NCBI RefSeq assembly: GCF_008831285.2
Contig: NC_045143.1
Span: 1,089,503-1,153,502 of the forward strand
DNA: 64,000 bases
DNA from: Nymphaea colorata
Lineage: Eukaryota; Streptophyta; Magnoliopsida; Nymphaeales; Nymphaeaceae
Direction: 5' to 3'
Position numbers and translations under genes: made by a program. Shown piece after piece: positions 48,681 through 59,152 of this stretch. Within the stretch, counting starts at the first letter, position 1, and each line of letters begins with the position of its first letter. Under the pieces are notes generated by a model. It worked only from the letters and a program-made list of their open reading frames with translations. It was not told the DNA's origin and did no database searches.

Positions 48681-49097
48681 CAGGGGCAGAGCCAAGGGTG
48701 GGCTGCTATTCACTGTCTAGCTTTAATTTGAGCTGCTGGAGACAAAAAAACCCACATTAATTGCTGGATGGATTCCAGCATTGAATAAATCCGCAAATAA
48801 GAAGATTTGTCCATCTGTAATGGAAATGACGTTAGTGAGAATATAAGTCTAAACATCTCCACATTAAGTCTCAACTATTAGTAAAGCAGTCATACTTCCT
48901 TCCTTTGCCTAAACGAGAACTTAGTTTAGTGCCTCTTTTCAAAAGGCGGGAATGTAAATAAAAAAATGTTTTAAAAAAAGTTTACATCTAAATTTTAGAG
49001 CGTTTTACTTGTCTTATATAAAAATTTTAAAAAATAATATTTTGGCTCTATCCAAATTTGACCACCCCTCATGACAAATTTTTTGGCTCCACCCCTG
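48681..49097. mobile_element. Non-autonomous hAT-like MITE (417 bp)
   Basis: Terminal inverted repeats are CAGGGGCAGAGCCAAG on the left and, in reverse, CAGGGGTGGAGCCAAA on the right, with two internal differences in the first 15 bases. Flanking 8-mers are GAAACCTG (48673-48680) and AAAACCTG (49098-49105), a target duplication with one change. An 8-bp duplication and a CAGGGGC-type end fit the hAT superfamily. There is no transposase frame inside. Confidence 0.82.
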
Positions 49098-52000
49098 AAA
49101 ACCTGACTTTTCATTTCTTACTGGAGGGTAATGCAACCATGGTCGACCTTGGCAACTCCAATTCCACAAAATTAGTCCTATCGCCGTGAGGTGGTAGTTG
49201 CCAACTCCCTATTTCCGATGACATGTCTCAAATTGCTCTCGGCTTTCCCGTGACCCAACTACCCACAATCTTCAGTTCTTGATCTAAACCCTAACCCAAG
49301 CAACAACAGATGTTTGTTATAGTAAATATTTTACTCAGACGCTACGCTGCTTGTGTATGAATATGGGGTTAGGACCCAGAAACGTACAAGGGCTCCATCC
49401 AACTGGCTATGAAGTTGCATTTAAAATCCTCAAAATTAAAAGACAATATGAGCTTAACACCACGGAGTTGCTCTCTTTTTGTATAAAACTGGTGGTAATC
49501 TGCTTTACTCTGGTTTGCCTAAAAGGAGAAAAGGAAAAAGAAAAAAGAAAGCCAATAAAAACTCATTGCTAGATTCCACGTTTCCATCCTTACCTACCAG
49601 TTTCTGAAATGACCTTTGCTTTTGAAACACTTTCTGTGCTCTGTGATGGGGAGCTAGAAGGTTGGAAGTAAAAGAAGATAGACTAGGAAAAATGGGTAAA
49701 AAGGATGCCTGTAATCAAAGCTAATTCATGCCTTCGCTGTGTTCTGCGTTCTGGGGATCTCGTGATCCGCATTATCTCTTCGTTTTCTGCATAATCTTAA
49801 TAGTCAATCTCGCCATGAAAGCAACTCATTCAGGATTTTATCCTTCTCCTGGTAGTAAACATTGTTCTTCCAAATAGAACATCTTCTCAAGTCAAGATTT
49901 ACAGGTCTCACTTGTTTCTTCGGCTAGTTGGTATCTAATATCGAATAAGCTCGACGCGACTACCTTGAGTTCCTAAAGGTATTATCAACTATACAAAAGA
50001 TGAATTCTCCAGCTAAAGCTCTCTCTACAAGAAATCTGGTTTGGCTTGCTACCATATGCAACCAAATGTTACAACTGGGTTCATCTCATACTGCTATACA
50101 ACTCAAATATGATCGCTTTTCTTCGGACAACTGGTCGATAAATTTCTAAAATTTTGACTTGTTCCAGCTGTAGAAAATTCAATTGAATCCGTTTTAAGAT
50201 ATATTCAGATCATCCGAGGTCAAACTGTTTACATTTCTATCTGTGGTTGACATCTGTAGACAGATGATGGTAGCCTGGTCTGCGCTGCTTCGCATCATTC
50301 TGTTTCTATGGAAAATGGTAGGAGATCCATCTTGGTTGGGAATTCTGCGGATTACTGCCAGTAAATGGATCAAAGGCAGTCGTTTGGCCCGTACCACCTG
50401 TTGCTATCTGCTTCCAAAGAGGGAAACAAGTTGGCATTTATCCGTTGAGCAGATAAAGATGTTTGTAAAACTAAATGTAAATGGATAAAAAACAGTCTTT
50501 TAGCCCTTTGCACCTGTTGCAATCTTCTTCCAAAGAGGGAAGCAAGTTGGCCTTTGTTCCTTGAGCGGATAAAGATGTTTGATATCTGAGTAAGGCTGAA
50601 CCTGCAGGCTGACCATTTACCCGATGAACCCACTCGGTAAACATATTTTTAGTAGACATAGCTTAATTTTCCATACACACACATCTATTATAAGGAAAAT
50701 AAACAGTGCATTCTACCACCATGTTTACTGCTTTATATATATATATATATATATATCATTTGCATAACAAACAGATCTGGCACATTAAGAGGCACTCCTG
50801 AATACGTTCTTTGAGTTGATCTAAGCACAAGATGCACCCAATATCATTGCTAATTTTTTTTGTTATAATTGTACATTGGTTTGAATGGATTTCACATACA
50901 AACTTGTTGTTTAACGATCAAGTTTCAGCTTTACACTAGCTGTTTTTTTTTTCTAATGTTTACTTGGGGGGGAACCATTTTGGACGTAAATCCTTGAAGA
51001 CCATATCCTTATGCTTTCAAGGTTTTGGCTTTATCGTAAGTGTTTAGTTTCTCATTATTTCAGAGTAAAATGTATAGTTCAAAAACCAGAGATGGGTTTT
51101 CTAGTTTGCAGATCAGAATCTAAATTTGACTGTAAGAGAACTGACTGATAATCTCTGATTGGGCGGATGTACTGGTAATTCCCCAAATTGGATCCGTTCA
51201 AGGGGTTTAACAAAAAGGCTTAAAAAATTGTGTGGCCTTGTTTTATAAACCTGTTTGGAGTTACATATATAGTATCAGTGAATGTACTAAACTTAATACA
51301 TGTGCTCTAGGTTGTAATGAAAACATCTTGTAACTTGCCTCAATATCGTTATGGTTTATTCGTTTTAAATAATTTGTCTTTCATTTTATAGAATTTGTTT
51401 GAGCCCTGCCCAAACACGGAGCAGCAAGGGAAAAATATAATTTATACTCATGAGATTTTCTGATAGAAAACTTTGGTCATGGACAGGAACAAGTTCCATA
51501 TCATAATTGGACTAATGACTGCTTTATCACTTCCAATCGATACCTCAGGCCACGTCAGTGGACATGCATGGCAGCTCTTAGTTAAGCGAGGTGAACCGTT
51601 TGGACTCTGGTTGGATCCACTTGCAGTACCCAATCTTCTTTCTTAATCAGCATGGGACTCGAATTTGGATTTGGACATCAAATCCTGCAACTCAGTCCAG
51701 ATGAGACAGGGTAAGATTAAGAACCAACTTTTATGTGAGACTGGTTCTAGTATTTGTCAGATTTGGATTCTTGATCCATATGTCAAATCTTTGTCCGATT
51801 ACAGTTTGGACCCCGTTCTCCTTACTGAATCTAATTTCGGGTTGATAATGGGATCTTAACTACAAAAGTTTTGCCATGGTGTGAAAGATGATGGATATTC
51901 ATGATCTGGCCGAGAGATCTCACGGCCTGGATATTAAGGCGCTGGTACTGCTGCTAAAACGAGGGATATCAAATGTTAAGAGTTTGAGTTAGATATATAT

Positions 52001-52439
52001 ACTAGGGCAGCAGTACTGTGTATAGCAAACAGTAACAAACTATGAATCCATACAATTTTGGACTCATGAATCCGACATATCAGACTCGAATTTGATCCCA
52101 ATTAGCGGTCTTTGGATGCCATTAGTTGATCAGGATACAGGGATAATGGATCAGAAGAAGTTTTATTTTTTCAGTAGAACTAATTGCATAAATACAATGT
52201 TCAAGCCAAAAAACTATGTTCTTCTGCTACGATCGAGCAACGGCCACATACAATACTGAGCAACTTCACTTCATGATTCATCGGCATCCGACACCCAACC
52301 GAAGGTGAAGCACTGAGACTACTTTTTTCCTTAAATTTCTTTTATTGGGGTTCAAGTGGGGATCAATGAACGCCATGATGGCGGTGGATTGATTGCCATC
52401 AGAGTCTGATATGATCACAGAGCCTCATGATCAATGAGC
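49098..52439. other. Intergenic, no gene recognised
   Basis: AT-rich with scattered short frames. It contains a 116-bp-spaced duplication (50361-50581), a (TA)n microsatellite (about 50735-50758), and at 51650-51860 a run of GGATTTGG/GATCCA-type sequence like the dispersed motif family at 12180 and 62540. Nothing coding was identified. Confidence 0.35.
50361..50581. repeat. Imperfect direct duplication, about 105 bp each, spaced 116 bp
   Basis: Copies start at 50361 and 50477 (GTAAATGGAT) and end at about 50465 and 50581 (GATAAAGATGTTTG). They share CTTCCAAAGAGGGAA and GCAAGTTGGC-type blocks with roughly 15 differences. The origin is unknown. Confidence 0.75.
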
Positions 52440-52986
52440 TCATACAGATAAACTCGTACTGAAGGTGCCGGTAGCCCAGACGGCACCACCATAGATGCCC
52501 AAGTTTCCGTCCCGGCCGAGGGCTAGTACGTAATGACGTCGAGTCTTCCCGCCGGCACCGGCATTCCATACTTGGTCACCGTCTTGATAAATAACCAGAT
52601 CCCCGTCATTCTGCATGCTTAAGATGCAGTTGGTGCCTCGTCCGCTGGTGCCGGATGCCCAGATCGCCGTCCTTTTCCTGTAGAGCACCAGATTGCAGTC
52701 ACTCTGCATGACCAGAGCATCGTCACCGGTGGCGAGAGATTGGCCTGGGAGGAGATATTCGTAGCTGTACAGCACGTTCGTCGGCTCTCCGCTTCGGAAT
52801 AGCTTAACTGCACAATTGGAGGCGACAACGTCGCTGGAATAGGTTAAAGAGAGGCTTCTTTGCAACAGAAAAGGGCTCCCCACCGGCCGTCTTATTGTCC
52901 GCCGTGCACCGGTGCCAGGAAGTGCTGGTGCAAAGAAGCAGAACAATGGCTAACAGAAGTGATCCTTCACGCCTGCAGCCTTGCAT
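52440..52986 (-). CDS. GNA-type mannose-binding (bulb-type) lectin, secreted; short intron proposed
   Basis: Proposed exons 52986-52884 and 52807-52440 give 156 aa with a 76-bp GT-AG intron and closing phase. Residues 1-29 form a signal peptide (SLLLAIVLLLCTSTSW core). The lectin domain runs from NVLYS (45-49) to WATGTF (145-150). GNA lectins bind mannose through QxDxNxVxY motifs. The first is intact (QSDCNLVLY, 69-77), the second has Asp for Asn (QNDGDLVIY, 100-108) and the third is changed (GRDGNLGIY, 132-140), so only one full site is predicted. The conserved disulfide pair is Cys72/Cys95. Without the intron, the signal peptide and lectin domain are in different frames, so the alternative is a frameshifted pseudogene. 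GNA lectin genes are usually intronless, which lowers confidence in the splice. Confidence 0.7.
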
Positions 52987-53068
52987 CTCTCTCTCTCTCT
53001 CTTTGAGTGTTTTTAACAATCGCCTTCCAGAATGGTAGAGGCATATCAGATTATATATATATGTATAT
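52987..53068 (-). promoter_or_regulatory. GA-repeat leader and TATA-rich stretch of the lectin gene
   Basis: On the coding strand an (GA)n tract of about 16 bases abuts the ATG, and a TATATATATA stretch lies about 65-80 bases upstream. Together they resemble a core promoter with a GA-rich leader. Confidence 0.45.
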
Positions 53069-54668
53069 CAAATGATCGGTTATTGTAGAGTGTCGAGGTG
53101 AATCCGTCGTTTTTTAGTGTGAACTAGGAAGGAACCAAGAACTTCAGTCTTCACCATTAATCATATAAAACAAAGGAGGCGACTTGAGTCATTTGATGGC
53201 AAGGAAAGAGCAAAAAGGGACTTTGACAGAAGAGCTGCAATATTGACCGACTTTTTCCAGGACTTGTGTTTTTTTTTCTTTAACTTGTTATTAACAAGAA
53301 GGCTTTTTCCGATTAAGCTGAAAAAAATTTAAGAAAAAAGAGGATCGGACGCGGCCCACTTCAAGACGGAAGTTTTATGACAATATATTATATATATATA
53401 TATAGAAGAGGTGAAAACATTGATAAACACCAGACTATTTTTTTATTAAAAAACTGTTTTAAATAAAATATACACATTTCAATATATTTCTAAAAATTAT
53501 TTCATATTTAACTAATACAAAACATGTTTTGAATCAAGTTATTTTTATGAAAAATGTTATTTTTTCATTATCAAAACGTTGCACGCGAGACATTCATTTT
53601 TACTTATTATAAAACCACTATTAAAACAAAAAATGGTCAGCTTATCATACATTTTGCATGAACTTAACTTCAGAATAAGATTAGATACAAAAGCTTTAAA
53701 TATTATATTTAAAAAGTCTGTTGATATGATTTCTACCAATAATATATATATATACCATCTAGAAAAGGCCTGATACGATGACGTATAATCAGCAGGTATG
53801 GGCCAAGTTGCCAACCACAAAAGCACAATTTCCATGTACAATAATTTCAAATTCAATGTGAATATCATGTGTACACATTTGAAAATCAACGATAATCATA
53901 ACTTTCTTCAGTTATGAAGTTGTGACGGTACAATACGAACACGAAAACGCATGCCTTGAAAGATAGCACCGGGACTCTAGGACAGGTCCACTGGTAGTTG
54001 ACGTCGACCTCATCAGTCAAATCTCACCTATGTTGCTCATCATCTCACACCATGCAGCTACCATGTGCCTTCATCTTCTTCGATCCTTCCTTCTTTCCTT
54101 CCTTCCTTCCTCATTATTCATATTTCATTTGATCCACTTTTGAGGAATAAGTGTCGCTCACCTGCAGCTACCAACACTAATCTATAGTTTTCCTAACCTG
54201 GTATATATATATAGAGGCGCAGATAGAGTAAAGACTGTAAGAGGCTTCATTTTGCTGGTTGAACGAGCCATACTCGTTACGGATTGCTTGTCCAACAGTT
54301 GAAGAAGAAGCCACACTCAGTTTTAAACCCTTCTGATAAAGCCAAGGATTCTTACTGAGAAGGAAAAAACATTTGAAGTGAAAGGACTGGCCGGGTTTAA
54401 CACCTCTCTCTCTTGTATCAAACAATGTTCGTATTGTTGAGCTGTTTTAAATTTTCTTGACTGTAATTGAGATTTATTGAAAGCAAATTGCATTTTCAAG
54501 TTCTTACAGAACGTGTTCTTATTGGAAACACAAAGAAAATTTCGTAATTGTACAGAACAGAGGAGCATCTAAAGTAACACGTCGAACAGAGCTTCAACCA
54601 GGGAAAAACTCGCTCTTATTGCAAACAACTTCATCAATGGTGGGCACCTTAAAAAGGCCTCCTGCAAA
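53069..54668. other. Intergenic between the two lectin genes
   Basis: AT-rich, with (TA)n tracts near 53386-53402 and 53740-53755 and a (CTTC)n tract near 54088-54110. Short frames on both strands show no known family. No gene recognised. Confidence 0.35.
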
Positions 54669-55083
54669 TCAAGAAGTCGTCCTTTGGGTGCGGGTCTGCC
54701 AAAAGAGAGGACCATAGATCACGAGATTGCCATCCCTCTGAAGGATGAGGACGTAGGGGCCAGGAGCTTTGGAAGTTGGAACCGGTGCTCCAGACGGCGG
54801 TGTTGTTCTGACTGTAAATGAGGAGGTTGCCGTCCAACTGTAACTTGAGGGTGCAGTTCTTCCCTCCGCCGCTTGTGTCAGAGGACCAAATGCTAATTCC
54901 GCCTCTTTTGAGCACCAAATTGCAGACGCTCTGCATCGTGAGGACGTTGTTGGAGAAGGTGAGATATTGGCCGGAAAGAAGGGAATCCCCGCTGAACATG
55001 GTGTTGTACGCCTGCTGGCAACTCGGTTGTAAGTTGCAGAGAAGAGAGCAGAACAAGAGAAGCCATATCTCATGCCTTCCCAT
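54669..55083 (-). pseudogene. Second GNA-type lectin, frameshifted in the last third
   Basis: From the ATG at 55083 the frame encodes a signal peptide (EIWLLLFCSLLCNLQPSC) and two lectin repeats. The first sugar motif is degenerate (QSVCNLVLK, 51-59) and the second nearly intact (QLDGNLLIY, 82-90). Cys54/Cys77 match the conserved disulfide spacing. After about residue 102 this frame loses similarity and runs to a stop at 54649. The third repeat (YVLILQRDGNLVIYGP, about 54706-54755) is intact in a different frame ending at 54669. A single-base indel near 54760-54777 explains this. No GT-AG intron fits the junction. A sequencing error is possible, in which case the gene is complete. Confidence 0.72.
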
Positions 55084-55305
55084 CTCTCTCCCTCTCTCTC
55101 TCTCTACAGTCGGACAGAGAGGAGGTTTCCCCTGCATTCCTGTGTTGAATCTGGATTCAGATAACGAAACATGTTATTCGGATCCAAATCCATCAAACCC
55201 GTTGACTGGCTCCCGTTATCCTCACCGAGCAATGGCAGTCTTCAAAGCCCCTGTTAAACCCCTAACTGAACCTTACCAGGTGAGAAGAGGTGAAGCAGGG
55301 GTGCA
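55084..55305. promoter_or_regulatory. Shared divergent promoter region (222 bp)
   Basis: The start codons of the minus-strand lectin (55083) and the plus-strand plastid TPR gene (55306) are only 222 bp apart. A (GA)n-rich tract on the lectin coding strand (55084-55105) abuts the lectin ATG, as in the other lectin gene. Co-regulation is possible but unproven. Confidence 0.5.
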
Positions 55306-56346
55306 ATGGCGTCCTTCCCTATCTCCCTCCACCTTACCACGACTACCACTCGTTCTCGTTCTTCGTCACTCTCCTTCCCCTTCCTGAATGCGCCCTCCCC
55401 GTTCCTCAAAATTCCCGGACCTGTTCTCTTCCGGAAAGCCCCCCAAACCGCCCCACTCGTCATGGCCGCCCGTGGCGGCGGTTTCCCTCTGCGGGAAAGC
55501 TGGCTTACGGGACCTCTTCGAGCCTTCGATTCCCTCCTCCGCAGGGGCGGTGTATTCCTTACTGCCACCGCGGTCTTCCTGGGTTGCCTTTCCGCTCCTT
55601 TCTTCGGAAACCAGCTTTCCTCCGCCATCGCCGCCCCGGTCACCGTGGAGGCGCCGGAGACCCAGACGGAGGAAGAGAAGGAACGTTATCTTGAGGAGTA
55701 TCTTGACGCCCATCCGGACGATGTCGACGCACTCAAGGCTCTCATGGAGGTGAAAATCAAGATGGGGAAGATCCCGGAGGCCATATCGGTGATCGACCGG
55801 CTTATTACTCTCGAGCCGGATGAGAAGGAGTGGCCCTTAATGCGGGGACATGTTCGAAGCTACGAGGGAGATAACGAGGGCGCGAAGCAGGCTTTCGAGG
55901 AGATACTCGCCGCAGACCCCCTCTCCGTTGAGGCATACCACGGCTTGGTGATGGCTGCGTCACAGTCGCAGTCGACTCATGAGCTGGAGGGCATCTCCAA
56001 AAGGATCGAGTCTGCGATGGTCTTGTGCCAGAAGGAGCAGAGAAGAGAGGACGCACGCGATTTCAGGCTGCTCATGGCCCAAATTAGGGTCGTGGAGGGC
56101 AGATATGAGGAAGCATTGAAGATTTACCGAGAACTTGTGAAGGAGGATCCGAAGGATTTTAGACCTTACCTGTGTCAGGGCATCATCTACACGTTGCTGA
56201 GGAAGAAGGACGACGCAGAGAAGCAATTTGAGAAGTACCGGAGGCTCGTCCCCAGAGCCCATCCTTATGCCCGCTTCTTCGATGACAACGTTCTGGCGAC
56301 GAAAGTTTTCTCACAGATGGCAGAAAATCAAAGTGTGCAGAGATGA
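55306..56346 (+). CDS. SG1: SLOW GREEN 1-like chloroplast TPR protein
   Basis: An intronless frame of 346 aa. SG1 is a chloroplast tetratricopeptide protein needed for early chloroplast development in Arabidopsis. Residues 1 to about 55 are rich in Ser/Thr/Arg and low in acidic residues, as in a transit peptide. A hydrophobic stretch follows (GVFLTATAVFLGCL, 82-95) that could anchor it or act in the envelope or thylakoid. From about 123 to 330 it is helical TPR-type sequence, with LDAHPDDVDALKALMEVKI, EWPLMRGHVRSYEGD, VEAYHGLVMAASQSQ and DFRPYLCQGIIYTLLRKKDD, collinear with the family. It ends NVLATKVFSQMAENQ. GC content is clearly higher than the flanks. A strong donor site (TTGGTAAGT) at about 56385 in the 3' flank suggests a 3' UTR intron. 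Confidence 0.88.
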   Translation: MASFPISLHLTTTTTRSRSSSLSFPFLNAPSPFLKIPGPVLFRKAPQTAPLVMAARGGGFPLRESWLTGPLRAFDSLLRRGGVFLTATAVFLGCLSAPFFGNQLSSAIAAPVTVEAPETQTEEEKERYLEEYLDAHPDDVDALKALMEVKIKMGKIPEAISVIDRLITLEPDEKEWPLMRGHVRSYEGDNEGAKQAFEEILAADPLSVEAYHGLVMAASQSQSTHELEGISKRIESAMVLCQKEQRREDARDFRLLMAQIRVVEGRYEEALKIYRELVKEDPKDFRPYLCQGIIYTLLRKKDDAEKQFEKYRRLVPRAHPYARFFDDNVLATKVFSQMAENQSVQR

Positions 56347-59152
56347 CCAGGAATTGAGTTTCCATTGCATCCGTTTCATCTCTTGGTAAGTCTGGATATG
56401 TGGCCTTTATGATTCATTCCACTTTTTCTTTTATTTGCTTCTAGTCAATTGGAATGGTTGGGCGATTACTCTGTTTCATCTTGGTTATTGACTTTATTAA
56501 TGATGGGGAACAAAAAAGAAGTGACCAATTGAGAGGATGGGAAAAGAAATGGAAGAATAAGGATCGATCATTTCCTCAAAGAATCCGCAAAAATAACTTC
56601 TCTGGCGTTTTTCTTTCTTTTTTCTTTTTTGCATTTTGTCATATGTTTATACTGCTTTGCCAACACCTTACTCCTTTCGGGGCAATGATAAGCTCCTTGT
56701 TTTAGTTTATTAGTGATGTGTTGTGCTCTGGAACGTGTGCATTTATTTTTGCTTTATCGGGTTTAGAGCGTCGTTTTGAAGTTCTATGCGTTAGTTCAGT
56801 TGTTTTGTTGGTTCAGGTGTTTGCTTTATTTAATATTTTGAAATCATTTATTTGAACGTGCCCTATAATTGTTTGAGATCGAAGTGCCAGAATTTATTTT
56901 TAGGGTATTAGTATGGTGAAGAGCATAATGCAGTTTAGCCTTCTGTTCGGTCTCCAGAAGCGCTTGAAATGATAATTAGTCCGAATGCAATTACAGGTGA
57001 CGAATGGTGGTAGTTTTGTTCGCATCTTGATGCTGCTACACATAAATGCAGAAGCAAGTGCAGGATAATGTATGCTATAACGTTGTTCTGCATTTTGTGT
57101 TGGCAGTGAAAGATAAAATTCTTAGTTTATCTTTAGTCCCCTTATTAGTTATTTCGTTTGAGTTGGTTGCATTTTGTATATATTTTTCTGTTTTCTAACT
57201 TGGTCAGATCTGTAGCTTGGTCCTTTCTTTCATGTCTAAAACAAAATCTTTGGATAGCCATTTTATTACTATGTTTGCATAGCTCCCAGAATGGCGGTAT
57301 TTGTTGTTTTTAGTTTCTGCTTATAGCTGCTTAACTAATATCATATCTAGTTATATACTTAAGATTATAATGTGTTCTTACTTTTGATAAAACTGTAATG
57401 GTATTCATACTGAAATCTAATACATGTTAACTGGCCAATTGTTGAATGGGTATATACTTGGCTGATATAATATCATTCAGTTATAACATTTTGTACAGGT
57501 GGTGATTCCACACTTATTTTCCTAGTCAATTATTTAGTATTATATTTGTCTGCAGTTGTATTTTATGCAGTAACATCGTGTAAGAAACTAATTACGTGCC
57601 ATTATGCATCATATATGCATCTATTTTCCTCTAATGCCAGTTAATTATGCAGGATTAATTCTAACACCAACCAAATTACAACTTCAGAAAATGCCTTATA
57701 GTGATGATGATGATAATGATAAAGTCAAGATGATAGTAATGTTGACGATGATGGCATTGCTGATTCTGGTGATGGGGATGGAGATGGTCATAGTGGCATG
57801 ATTGATTTATTATGATGATCAAAGTAGTGGCAATCACAATGTTGTCATGGTGATGGTGGGGTCATGAAGGTAATGCTGTTCACATGGGACAGGTGGTGGT
57901 AGGATTGGTAATAGTGATGATGATGATGAATTGGTGATTTTGTCCATCATTGTGATGAATTATGGTATGGTGGCAATTGTCATGATGTGTTAATGTATGA
58001 TAAAGGTTGTGGTGACACTTGACAGTGACACTCTGTGGATGATGATGATGATGGTGCTGGTGTTGATTTGGAAAATGTGATCATGGTTATGATGGTTCTC
58101 ATCTCATGTTGAACAAATAATGATAACGGTAGTGATTGTGGTCTTGAGTTTTGACAATGAATATAACTGCCATTAGTATGTTTCAAGTTTGGACTGGTTC
58201 TAGGTACACGATTGATCAAAGTTTGAATATGACCTCTATAACAGTAGATCCATGTCAGCATATAGACAGAATCAAATTTCAATGGCATAAAATGTAGGTC
58301 TGATTCCGGAGCAGCATGAATCTAAAATTAGCCTAATGCTATCAAATGCCTTTTCTTGGAAGGAGCTTAGTTTTTGTTCCTTTTATTTTGAGAGAACAGT
58401 ATGCTTGTCTTAAATCTCTCCAGCCATAAACAGTAGTTGGCATTCAAAATGTATAAGATGAAAGTGTAAATCACTCTAGAACAAAAATTCATTAAAACAT
58501 TTAGGTATGAAGTTTTATCTAATAAGCTCAAGTTATGTTGATTCTGCATACTCGAATGGCTATGGTTTAAGATTCACATGTACAATGAATGAAAACCAGG
58601 TTGACAACTTGACGTCCATTTGAATTTGGACCTTTTTTCACTCTTTGAGAAGTCGTCATGAGTTTGGAGTAAGAAAATTTTGCTTTTTTAGGTCTTGTGT
58701 CAAGTGGTAAGTGGAAACCTTCCTGTCAGACTGGTGCTTTGGTCATCTACTTATAGAGTGCCTTAGAAAGGTAGCGAGAATTTATTGTTGACAAATTTCA
58801 AACTCAACTGTACTTTACTTGATGAAATTTTGACAACAACAGGAAGCTGAATAATAACTTTGAAGTGAGGTCCTGGAGCGCTTAAGGTTTGACTAACAGA
58901 AGTGTGAACCCAATCAAGCCATGGATAAGGTTGAATTATACAAAGTCATCTGAAATGCTCAAAAGCTTGAGATTGAGCTGAACTTGAATAACCTTGCTCA
59001 AACTCACCCAGATCAACCCATGCTGATCTTGAACCACAGCTGCCTCCGTATACAGTAGATGGGGCAGGATTTGACCCTCCCACCTCTTAACTGAATGCAC
59101 ATATTTCTACTACCTATCTCAGGCTCTTGTTGTGTCCTTGTGTGAACTACCA
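56347..59152. other. Intergenic / 3' flank of SG1, no gene recognised
   Basis: AT-rich DNA. Short frames such as 56454-56705 and 57604-57801 are not convincing. The stretch 57690-58130 is a GAT/ATG trinucleotide-rich low-complexity block. Confidence 0.35.
57690..58130. repeat. GAT/GGT-rich low-complexity region
   Basis: Imperfect GATGATGAT, GGTGATGG and ATGATGGT runs recur over about 440 bases on the plus strand, with almost no CpG. Open frames through it encode only Asp/Met/Val-biased sequence, which the repeat explains. Confidence 0.75.

Noticed and set aside
57604-57801. Asp/Met-rich 65-codon frame as a small protein gene
   Set aside because: It is fully explained by the GAT/ATG trinucleotide-rich repeat.
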